Shown in pieces: positions 36,637-43,842 of a DNA stretch of 64,000 bases (the first letter of the stretch is position 1; each line of letters starts with the position of its first letter). A model generated the notes under the pieces. The model was not told where the DNA came from and did no database searches. It saw only the letters and a program-made list of their open reading frames with translations. The stretch covers positions 62,001 through 126,000 of the forward strand of contig JAVBKX010000006.1 in the NCBI GenBank assembly GCA_031553835.1. The letters run 5' to 3'. The position numbers were made by a program, and so were the translations under genes. This DNA is from JAVBKX01 sp031553835 (GTDB lineage Bacteria; Bacteroidota; Bacteroidia; Bacteroidales; Azobacteroidaceae).

Positions 36637-37147
36637 ATAGAACACTGAAGACACGGAATACGCGGAGTTCCACGGATATTTTTGTGTTATTACATAATTT
36701 TTAACCAATTACTAAAATAACTTAACTGTGTTACATCAAGATTTGACAGAGCAGATTATCAAGGCTTATTACAAAGTCCACAGGACTTTAGGTTTTGGAT
36801 TTTTAGAAAAAGTGTATGAAAATGCGTTGGTGTTGGAATTAAAACGAATGCAACTGAATGTAGAAAAACAGAAACCGATAAAAGTGTATTATGAAAAGGA
36901 AGTTATTGGAGAATATTATGCAGATGTTGTAGTCAATAATTTGATTATCATAGAATTAAAAACTGCTGAGACATTATGCAAAGAGCATGAATTTCAATTA
37001 ATAAATTATTTGAAAGCGACGAAAATAGAAATTGGTTTATTATTAAATTTTGGAGTTAAACCCCAAATTACAAGAAAAATATTTACAAATGACAGAAAAT
37101 AAAAAAAACAGTGAAAATCCGCGTCTTTCATGTCCTCCGTGTTCTAT
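36637..37147 (+). mobile_element. Putative element: GxxExxY gene flanked by 33-bp inverted arms
   Basis: Left arm 36637-36669 and right arm 37115-37147 are inverted repeats matching at 27 of 33 positions. Both begin at the outer edge with ATAGAACAC and both contain ACGCGGA near the inner end. The element is 511 bases and carries only the GxxExxY gene. No target duplication is seen (flanks gatATG and GACAGG differ). The arms resemble gene-less elements at 29145 and 59578. The right arm lies in the first codons of the ilvB frame, ending exactly at the ATG at 37146. Confidence 0.6.
36728..37102 (+). CDS. GxxExxY protein (PD-(D/E)XK nuclease-like fold)
   Basis: A 124-residue protein, the normal length for the family, starting at GTG 36728. 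The name-giving motif is GFLEKVYENAL (G-x-x-E-x-x-Y). The nuclease-like core is visible as ADVVVNNLIIIELKTAE, with the Asp and the E-x-K of a PD-(D/E)XK fold, then HEFQLINYLKAT and GLLLNFGV. Activity of the family is not established. It lies inside a 33-bp inverted repeat within the ilv operon and its end overlaps the longer possible start of ilvB. Upstream (36670-36727) no -7 box is obvious, so it may be read from the ilv promoter. Confidence 0.9.
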   Translation: MLHQDLTEQIIKAYYKVHRTLGFGFLEKVYENALVLELKRMQLNVEKQKPIKVYYEKEVIGEYYADVVVNNLIIIELKTAETLCKEHEFQLINYLKATKIEIGLLLNFGVKPQITRKIFTNDRK

Positions 37148-38831
37148 GACAGGGAGTGAAGCGCTCATTCGCTCCTTGATTAATGAAGGCGTTGATACTA
37201 TTTTTGGTTATCCGGGTGGTGCCATTATGCCGGTATTCGATTGTTTATATGATTTCAAACAAGAAATCAACCACGTGTTGGTTCGTCACGAACAAGGTGC
37301 TACGCATGCAGCACAAGGTTATGCTCGTGTTTCAGGAAAAGTAGGAGTGGCTTTGGTTACTTCCGGTCCGGCAGCCACCAATGCTATTACCGGTATTGCA
37401 GATGCCATGATCGATAGTACTCCTATGGTGGTAATAACCGGACAAGTGGCATCGTCTTTGTTGGGTTCAGATGCCTTTCAGGAAACGGATGTTGTTGGCA
37501 TTTCCCAACCAATTACCAAATGGGCTTATCAAATACGAAATGCTGAAGATATTGCCTGGGCTGTTGCCCGTGCTTTTTATATTGCTTCTACCGGACGTCC
37601 GGGGCCGGTTGTATTAGACCTGGCTAAAGACGCGCAAAGCAATATGGTGGATTATGTGCCTCGGAAAATAGATCATATTCGTAGTTATATTCCTGTTCCG
37701 GACATGGAGCCTGAAAATATTGCCAAAGCGGCAATGCTTATTAATGAATCAAAAAAGCCATTGGCTTTAGTAGGACAGGGTGTGATTATCGGTAATGCAG
37801 AAAAAGAGTTATTAGCTTTTTTGAAAAAAGCAGATATTCCGGCTGCATCCACGATTTTGGGACTTTCGGCATTACCTTCGGGCGAACCATTGAATGTAGG
37901 CTTGCTTGGCATGCATGGAAATATTGCTCCCAATATGAAAACAAATGAATGTGATGTGTTGATTGCCATTGGAATGCGTTTTGATGATCGCGTGACAGGA
38001 GATTTGAATACTTATGCTAAGCAGGCTAAAATCATCCATTTTGATATTGATCCGGCTGAAATTGATAAAAATGTCAAAACGACTGTTGCTGTATTGGGCG
38101 ATTGCAAACAAACATTAATTGAGGTAACTTCTTTATTGAAAGAGCATAATCATTCAGAATGGAGATCCGAATTTAAACCTTTGTATGATAAAGAATTAGA
38201 TGCGGTTATTAAACAAGAACTTTATCCGGACAAAGGTGCTTTGAAAATGGGAGAAGTGGTTAATAAAGTAACAGAAGCAACCGGAAATAATGCGATATTA
38301 GTGACAGATGTCGGACAAAACCAAATGATGGGTGTTCGATATTTTAAATTTAATCAAACAAGAAGTGTGGTTACATCCGGCGGTTTGGGCACCATGGGAT
38401 TTGGTTTGCCGGCGGCTATTGGAGCAAAATATGGAGCGCCGGATCGAACTGTTTGTCTTTTTGTTGGCGATGGAGGATTGCAAATGACAATCCAGGAATT
38501 GGGAACAATCATGCAATCGAATGTCGATGTGAAGATTATTTTGTTGAATAATAGCTTTTTAGGAATGGTTCGCCAGTGGCAACAGCTTTTCTTTCAAGAA
38601 AGATATTCAGAGACAGAGATGAAAAATCCTGATTTTATCCGATTGGCGTCGGCATATAATATTCCCGGAAAATCCGTTTCGGAACGTAGTAAATTGGATG
38701 CAGCCATACAAGAAATGTTGGATACTAAAGGACCTTATTTGCTTGAAGTGCAGGTAGAACAGAAAGGAATGGTATATCCAATGATACCGGCGGGAACTTG
38801 TGTCACCAATATATTATTAGGAAATGAATGA
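37089..38831 (+). CDS. ilvB: Acetolactate synthase large subunit
   Basis: Thiamine diphosphate enzyme condensing pyruvate with pyruvate or 2-ketobutyrate, the first committed step to branched-chain amino acids. Motifs are FGYPGGAIMP, VRHEQGATHAAQGYAR with the catalytic Glu, and the cofactor motif GDGGLQMTIQEL to LLNNSFLGMVRQWQ. From ATG 37089 it has 580 residues, but the first 19 are encoded by the element arm. ATG 37146 (MTGSEALIRSL, 561 residues) matches the family start and is probably the ancestral one. It overlaps ilvN by eight bases. Confidence 0.96.
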   Translation: MTENKKNSENPRLSCPPCSMTGSEALIRSLINEGVDTIFGYPGGAIMPVFDCLYDFKQEINHVLVRHEQGATHAAQGYARVSGKVGVALVTSGPAATNAITGIADAMIDSTPMVVITGQVASSLLGSDAFQETDVVGISQPITKWAYQIRNAEDIAWAVARAFYIASTGRPGPVVLDLAKDAQSNMVDYVPRKIDHIRSYIPVPDMEPENIAKAAMLINESKKPLALVGQGVIIGNAEKELLAFLKKADIPAASTILGLSALPSGEPLNVGLLGMHGNIAPNMKTNECDVLIAIGMRFDDRVTGDLNTYAKQAKIIHFDIDPAEIDKNVKTTVAVLGDCKQTLIEVTSLLKEHNHSEWRSEFKPLYDKELDAVIKQELYPDKGALKMGEVVNKVTEATGNNAILVTDVGQNQMMGVRYFKFNQTRSVVTSGGLGTMGFGLPAAIGAKYGAPDRTVCLFVGDGGLQMTIQELGTIMQSNVDVKIILLNNSFLGMVRQWQQLFFQERYSETEMKNPDFIRLASAYNIPGKSVSERSKLDAAIQEMLDTKGPYLLEVQVEQKGMVYPMIPAGTCVTNILLGNE

Positions 38832-39378
38832 TATGGAAAATAGAACATTATATACAATAACAATTTTTTCGGAAAATACGGTTGGTTTACTTAATCAGAT
38901 TACGATTATTTTTACTCGCCGTCGGTTGAATATTGAGACGCTTTCTGTTTCTCCTTCGGCTATTGAAGGTGTGCATAAGTTTACTATCACTGCTTATTCC
39001 AATAAGGAAATCATAGAAAAAGTGGTAAAGCAGATCGATAAACGAGTAGATATAATCAAAGCTTATTATAATACGGATGAAGATTTGATCTACCAGGAAA
39101 TAGCACTTTACAAAGTTTCTACACGTCAATTGTTGGGATTAGGATCCATTGAAGATATTATCCGTCGATATAATGCGCGAATACTTGATATGACAGAATT
39201 GTGGACTGTATTGGAAAAAACAGGACATTATGAAGAAACGCAATCTTTATTTCAAGAATTGAGCCAGAGAGTGGGGGTATTACAATTTATTCGTTCGGGC
39301 CGTGTCGCAATAACCAAGTCTAAAGTAGAGCGATTGAGCGATATGTTGGCTACTATGGAAGAAAAACTTAATAAATAG
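38824..39378 (+). CDS. ilvN: Acetolactate synthase small (regulatory) subunit
   Basis: A 184-residue ACT-domain subunit (YTITIFSENTVGLLNQITIIFTRRRLNIETLSVSPS) that activates the large subunit and confers valine feedback sensitivity. The second ACT-like half follows (TRQLLGLGSIEDIIRRYNARILDMTE). ATG 38824 overlaps the ilvB stop; ATG 38833, two bases after it, is equally possible. The thioesterase gene begins four bases after the stop. Confidence 0.96.
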   Translation: MNDMENRTLYTITIFSENTVGLLNQITIIFTRRRLNIETLSVSPSAIEGVHKFTITAYSNKEIIEKVVKQIDKRVDIIKAYYNTDEDLIYQEIALYKVSTRQLLGLGSIEDIIRRYNARILDMTELWTVLEKTGHYEETQSLFQELSQRVGVLQFIRSGRVAITKSKVERLSDMLATMEEKLNK

Positions 39379-39382
39379 CCAC

Positions 39383-40120
39383 ATGTTATCAAAAGTAGGG
39401 ATATTTCAATTTCATATAGACTCGTATGCCTGTGATTTCAAGGGACAGGCAACACTTCCAGTGATTGGAAATTTTATACTTCAAGCCGCTACCATGCATG
39501 CTCAGGAACGAGGATTCGGATATGAAGTTATTATAAAAGACAGTACTGCTTGGGTTTTGTCCCGATTATCAATAGAAATGAATGATTATCCCGGTTATAA
39601 TGAAGGCTTAACCGTTGAAACCTGGATTGAAGATGTTACTCGTTTTTTTACTCAAAGATGCCTGAAATTCATTAATCAGGAAGGAAAACCAATTGGTTAT
39701 GCGCGGACAATATGGGCGGCTATCAACATTACCACCCGTCGTCCTGTGGATATACCCGCATGGCGCCCTGATATACTGGAATATGTCGATGATACCATTC
39801 ATTGTCCGGTAGAGAAACCAGCGAAGATTGCATCAGTAGAAAATCAGGAATCTACGATAGGTTATTCGGTACGGTATAGTGATATTGATATCAATTGTCA
39901 CATGAATAGCATTAAATACATGGAACATGCTATCAATGTTTTTAGTTTGGAACAATTCAAATATAAAAATATTCGTATATTTGAAATGGTTTATTTAGCC
40001 GAAGGGAGCTTTGGCGATAAATTGAAAATATATAAAGAAGAGCTTAAACCGGATACATTTCTTGTTGATACAAAGAAAGATAACGAATCTATTTGTAGAA
40101 GTCGAATCGTATGGAAATAA
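39383..40120 (+). CDS. Acyl-ACP thioesterase (FatA/FatB-like)
   Basis: A 245-residue double hot-dog acyl-ACP thioesterase releasing fatty acids from acyl carrier protein. It shows the N-terminal domain (FKGQATLPVIGNFILQAATMHA, SRLSIEMNDYPGYNEGLTVETW), and the catalytic segment YSVRYSDIDINCHMNSIKYMEHAI with D-x-N-x-H. It sits in the ilv operon between ilvN and ilvC, as I recall for other Bacteroidales. Branched 2-keto acids are precursors for iso/anteiso fatty acids, so a link between the two pathways is plausible but inferred. Confidence 0.9.
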   Translation: MLSKVGIFQFHIDSYACDFKGQATLPVIGNFILQAATMHAQERGFGYEVIIKDSTAWVLSRLSIEMNDYPGYNEGLTVETWIEDVTRFFTQRCLKFINQEGKPIGYARTIWAAINITTRRPVDIPAWRPDILEYVDDTIHCPVEKPAKIASVENQESTIGYSVRYSDIDINCHMNSIKYMEHAINVFSLEQFKYKNIRIFEMVYLAEGSFGDKLKIYKEELKPDTFLVDTKKDNESICRSRIVWK

Positions 40121-40130
40121 CCATGCCTGA

Positions 40131-40160
40131 GATTAGCTTACTGACGTCAGTAAGCTAATC
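40131..40160. repeat. Perfect 30-bp palindrome before dinD
   Basis: GATTAGCTTACTGAC is followed immediately by its exact reverse complement, centred on TGACGTCA. It begins 10 bases after the thioesterase stop. As RNA it would form about a 13-bp stem with a tetraloop; no strong U-run follows. It could be a terminator-like hairpin, an operator, or one end of the inserted dinD segment. Confidence 0.8.
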
Positions 40161-40215
40161 GTGTGTATTTAATTATTTGATTTACAGTAATTTATCTTGT
40201 TTTTTTTGCGTTTTT

Positions 40216-40248
40216 TTTGTTCAAAAAAAAAAAATCGGGATACTTTTG
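40216..40248 (+). promoter_or_regulatory. Promoter for dinD
   Basis: TACTTTTG (40241-40248) with TTTG at 40216-40219 and a 21-base spacer, about 55 bases before ATG 40304. Only 31 bases separate dinD from ilvC, so this promoter may also drive ilvC. Confidence 0.6.
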
Positions 40249-40303
40249 ATTGTTCCGATTTTGTAATTAACCAAATATCAATAATTTACAAAATTTTTAA
40301 TCT

Positions 40304-41128
40304 ATGAAAACAGCAGAAATTGTTAGTTTGTTAGAAAAATTTGAAGCAGTAGTATGTACTGTAGATGACGTGGAGTGTTGGAGTGCGCGAGAATTACAAG
40401 AATTGTTGGGGTACAGTAAGTGGCAAAATTTTGAGAATGTATTAGACAAAGCCAAAATGGCGTGTGAGCAGGCTGGCGAGGATGTGAACAATCACTTTAC
40501 TTCCATTGTGAAGACGGTAATTGTAGGAAAAGGATCTGAAAATCAGGTAGATGATGTTATGCTCACTCGTTATGCCAGTTATTTGATTGCGCAAAATGGA
40601 GACAGTCGAAAACCGGAAGTCGCTTTTGCCCAGACATATTTTGCCGTGCAAACGCGGCGAGCAGAGGTAATTGAAAAACGATTAGCCGAATACGAACGAG
40701 TGCAGGCAAGAGCTAAATTGACACAAACAGAAAAACAACTTTCGGAAATATTGTACGAAAGAGGAATTGATGATCAGGGATTTGGAATTATTCGGTCTAA
40801 AGGAGATAAAGCGTTGTTTTTGTTTTCAACACAGCAATTGAAACAAAAAATGAATATTCCCAAAAATCGTCCGATAGCGGATTTTTTGCCTACAGTAAGT
40901 ATTAAGGCGAAAGACTTAGCGGCAGAAATGACTAGCGTGAATGTTCAAAATAAGGATTTGTTGGGGCAGGAACCTATAGAAACTGAACACGTTGATAATA
41001 ATAAAGCAGTCAGAAGTATGTTGTTAGGTCGAGGTATTAAACCGGAAGAACTCACTGCCGCAGAGGATATTAAAAAAGTGCAACGCAAGTTGGAAAAGGA
41101 TGATACTAAAAGTTTAAAGAATCAATAA
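40304..41128 (+). CDS. dinD: DinD-like DNA-damage-inducible protein
   Basis: A 274-residue protein with the KilA/BRO-N-like N-terminal half (WSARELQELLGYSKWQNFENVLDKA, NHFTSIVKTVIVGKG, LTRYASYLIAQNGDSRKPEVAFAQTYFAVQTR) and a helical C-terminal half ending in a basic stretch. This matches DinD/ArcA-type proteins; E. coli DinD is SOS-induced and modulates RecA. It is out of place between two ilv genes. An 11-base sequence ATCAATAATTT occurs just before (40277) and at its stop (41121). No LexA-type site was identified, but I could not search for one systematically. Confidence 0.88.
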   Translation: MKTAEIVSLLEKFEAVVCTVDDVECWSARELQELLGYSKWQNFENVLDKAKMACEQAGEDVNNHFTSIVKTVIVGKGSENQVDDVMLTRYASYLIAQNGDSRKPEVAFAQTYFAVQTRRAEVIEKRLAEYERVQARAKLTQTEKQLSEILYERGIDDQGFGIIRSKGDKALFLFSTQQLKQKMNIPKNRPIADFLPTVSIKAKDLAAEMTSVNVQNKDLLGQEPIETEHVDNNKAVRSMLLGRGIKPEELTAAEDIKKVQRKLEKDDTKSLKNQ

Positions 41129-41159
41129 TTTTTTTAATTCAATTTAAATAATAACACAA

Positions 41160-42206
41160 ATGGCAGTAATGAATTTTGGCGGGGTAGAGGAAAATGTAGT
41201 TACCCGAGAAGAATTTTCGTTGGAAAAAGCAAGAGAAGTTTTAAAGAACGAAACAATTGCAGTAATTGGCTATGGCGTACAAGGTCCCGGCCAATCACTG
41301 AATTTACGCGATAATGGCTTCAACGTCATTGTCGGTCAACGCAAAGGAGGAAAAACCTGGGAAAAAGCCATTGCTGATGGTTGGGTGCCTGGTGAAACCT
41401 TGTTTGAGATAGAAGAGGCTTGCAACAAAGCTACGATTATTCAATACTTGCTTTCGGATGCTGCTCAGATAGAAGTTTGGCCACGTATCAAATCCTATCT
41501 AACAGCAGGAAAAGCATTGTATTTCTCTCATGGTTTTGGAATTACGTATAAAGACAGAACGGGTATCATTCCTCCGGCTGATATTGATGTAATTTTGGTT
41601 GCTCCGAAAGGTTCCGGAACCTCATTGCGTCGGATGTTTTTGGAAGGTCGCGGTTTAAATTCCAGCTATGCAATTTTCCAGGATGCAACCGGACGAGCAA
41701 AAGAACGTGCAATAGCATTAGGTATTGGCGTTGGTTCGGGTTATTTGTTTGAAACCGATTTCAAACGCGAAGTATATTCGGATTTGACAGGAGAACGCGG
41801 TACGTTGATGGGAGCTATTCAAGGCCTTTTGTTGGCTCAATACGAAGTATTACGAGAAAACGGCCATTCTCCATCAGAAGCATTTAACGAAACGGTTGAA
41901 GAATTAACCCAATCGTTGATGCCATTATTTGCTGAAAATGGTATGGATTGGATGTATGCCAATTGTTCTACAACCGCTCAACGTGGGGCATTAGATTGGA
42001 TGGGACCATTTCATGATGCTACCAAACCGGTTTTCCAAAAATTATATCAAGAAGTTGCCTGTGGTAACGAAGCACAACGTTCTATTGATTCAAATTCTCA
42101 ACCCGATTATCGCGAAAAATTAGGCGAAGAATTGAAAGCGCTTCGTGAAAGCGAAATGTGGAGAACTGGCGCTGTAGTTCGTAAATTAAGACCGGAAAAT
42201 AATTAA
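41160..42206 (+). CDS. ilvC: Ketol-acid reductoisomerase
   Basis: A 348-residue class I enzyme that isomerises and reduces acetolactate or acetohydroxybutyrate with NADPH. Motifs are IAVIGYGVQGPGQSLNLRDNG, FSHGFGITY, APKGSGTSLR, GQ-like LTGERGTLMGAIQGLLLAQYE with metal ligands, and TVEELTQSLMPLF. It is the last gene of the operon and is followed by a strong terminator. Confidence 0.97.
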   Translation: MAVMNFGGVEENVVTREEFSLEKAREVLKNETIAVIGYGVQGPGQSLNLRDNGFNVIVGQRKGGKTWEKAIADGWVPGETLFEIEEACNKATIIQYLLSDAAQIEVWPRIKSYLTAGKALYFSHGFGITYKDRTGIIPPADIDVILVAPKGSGTSLRRMFLEGRGLNSSYAIFQDATGRAKERAIALGIGVGSGYLFETDFKREVYSDLTGERGTLMGAIQGLLLAQYEVLRENGHSPSEAFNETVEELTQSLMPLFAENGMDWMYANCSTTAQRGALDWMGPFHDATKPVFQKLYQEVACGNEAQRSIDSNSQPDYREKLGEELKALRESEMWRTGAVVRKLRPENN

Positions 42207-42222
42207 TTGAAAATCGCCGAAG

Positions 42223-42277
42223 AAACAGGCTGTATTGCAAAAATTAAATTTTTTTAGCAATATAGCCTGTTTTGTAT
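42223..42277 (+). terminator. Terminator after ilvC
   Basis: AAACAGGCTGTATTGC (42223-42238) pairs with GCAATATAGCCTGTTT (42257-42272) with one G-U, followed by ttgtatt. Stem 16 bp, AT-rich loop of 18 bases. Confidence 0.8.
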
Positions 42278-42285
42278 TATATTTG
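42278..42285 (+). promoter_or_regulatory. -7 box for the oxidoreductase gene
   Basis: TATATTTG follows the ilvC terminator directly, about 30 bases before ATG 42316. The -33 region falls in the terminator loop and is weak. Confidence 0.5.
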
Positions 42286-42315
42286 TGTTTTCATAAAAAT
42301 TTTAAAGTCTAAATC

Positions 42316-43743
42316 ATGGTTACACGAAGAAATTTCTTGAGAACGGCAGCAATAACTTCTGCAGGTTTAGCTGTTAATGGAATGAGTGGATTAAGTGCAC
42401 AAACAAGTAAAAGTAGTAAGTCGGTTATTGGCGCCAATCGGAAGGTTAACATTGCTTACATAGGGATTGGTAATCGGGGAGAACAAATTATTGATGATTT
42501 TGCAAAAACAGAAATGGTCAACGTAGTGGCATTGTGCGATGTCGATATGGGAGCCAGGCAAACGCAAAAGGTAATGGGCATGTATCCTCAGGCCAAACAA
42601 TTCAAAGATTTTCGTGTTATGTTTGATAAAATGGGAAAAGAAATTGAGGCTGTGGCTATTGCTATTCCTGATTTTACCCATTTCCCTGCGGCAATGATGG
42701 CGATTGCATTAGGAAAGCATGTGTATCTGGAAAAACCGATGACCCGTACTTTTTTAGAAGCAGAATTATTGATGGAAGCTGCGCGGAAACATCCGAATGT
42801 AGCGACACAAGTTGGAAATCAAGGACATTCGGAAGCGAACTATTTCCAATTTAAAGCATGGATGGAAGCCGGAATCATTAAGGATGTAACCGCAGTAACC
42901 GCTCACATGAATAATCCACGTCGCTGGCACGGATGGGATACCAATATCTATAAGTATCCGGAAGCCCAACCAATTCCTTCTACATTGGATTGGATGACGT
43001 GGACAGGTACAGCTCAATATCACGACTATAATGAGAAATACCATAACGGTGAATGGCGTTGCTGGTATGATTTTGGAATGGGAGCTTTGGGTGACTGGGG
43101 TGCGCATATTCTGGATACTGTGCATGAATTTTTGGAATTAGGCTTACCTTATGAAATCAATCCGTTGAAATTGACCGGGGTTAATGATTATTTCTTCCCG
43201 ACTTCCTCAACTATTTTGTTTAGATTTCCACAGCGGAAAGGTATGCCTCCGGTAGATGTAACCTGGTACGATGGCGTGGATAACCTTCCTCCGTTACCGG
43301 AAGGATATGGAGCATCCGCTCTTGATCCTAATATTCCTGCATCAAGTGCTAATATGAGTCATCAGGCGACAGTAAATCCTGGAAAAATTATTTATAGTAA
43401 AGATTTGATATTCAAAGGCGCAAGTCATGGCAGCACCTTGTCTATTATTCCGGAATCGAAAGCAAAGGAAATGCAATCAAAACTACCCCAAGTGCCGACA
43501 GGTTCTTCCAATCATTTTAAAAATTTTCTTTTGGCATGCATCGGTGAAGAAAAAACACGTTCTCCATTTGAGATACATGGGCCATTGAGTCAGGTTTTTT
43601 CATTGGGAGTAATTGCTCAACGATTGAACACTGTTCTGTATTTTGATAGCCGGACAAAGCAAATTACTAATAACGAATTTGCGAATGCTATGTTAGCAGG
43701 AATTCCTCCACGTAAAGGATGGGAAGAGTTTTATAAGTTATAA
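42316..43743 (+). CDS. Gfo/Idh/MocA-family oxidoreductase, Tat-exported
   Basis: A 475-residue NAD(P)-dependent oxidoreductase of the Gfo/Idh/MocA fold. The N-terminus has a twin-arginine signal (TRRNFLRTAA, R4-R5) and a cleavage region near LSAQ, so it is exported folded with its cofactor. The nucleotide motif is AYIGIGNRGEQ, and HVYLEKPMTRTF is the conserved EKP motif. The WRCWYDFGMGALGDWGAHILD stretch is typical of secreted Bacteroidetes members that act on sugars or glycosides (GH109-like and related), but the substrate is not known. Its own promoter and terminator make it monocistronic. Confidence 0.88.
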   Translation: MVTRRNFLRTAAITSAGLAVNGMSGLSAQTSKSSKSVIGANRKVNIAYIGIGNRGEQIIDDFAKTEMVNVVALCDVDMGARQTQKVMGMYPQAKQFKDFRVMFDKMGKEIEAVAIAIPDFTHFPAAMMAIALGKHVYLEKPMTRTFLEAELLMEAARKHPNVATQVGNQGHSEANYFQFKAWMEAGIIKDVTAVTAHMNNPRRWHGWDTNIYKYPEAQPIPSTLDWMTWTGTAQYHDYNEKYHNGEWRCWYDFGMGALGDWGAHILDTVHEFLELGLPYEINPLKLTGVNDYFFPTSSTILFRFPQRKGMPPVDVTWYDGVDNLPPLPEGYGASALDPNIPASSANMSHQATVNPGKIIYSKDLIFKGASHGSTLSIIPESKAKEMQSKLPQVPTGSSNHFKNFLLACIGEEKTRSPFEIHGPLSQVFSLGVIAQRLNTVLYFDSRTKQITNNEFANAMLAGIPPRKGWEEFYKL

Positions 43744-43765
43744 GACTTGAATAGCATGTCAAGTA

Positions 43766-43800
43766 AAAGAGCTGCCATTTTTTTGACAGCTCTTTCGTTT
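43766..43800 (+). terminator. Terminator after the oxidoreductase gene
   Basis: AAAGAGCTG (43766-43774) pairs with CAGCTCTTT (43787-43795), nine bp, followed by cgtttttattt. It also faces the convergent beta-helix gene. Confidence 0.8.
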
Positions 43801-43842
43801 TTATTTACAGAACGGTTCTTTGATGCAAAGAAAACTATTCAC

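Noticed and set aside
36631..37150. Target-site duplication around the GxxExxY element
   Set aside because: The flanking bases just outside the two arms do not match, so no duplication can be claimed.
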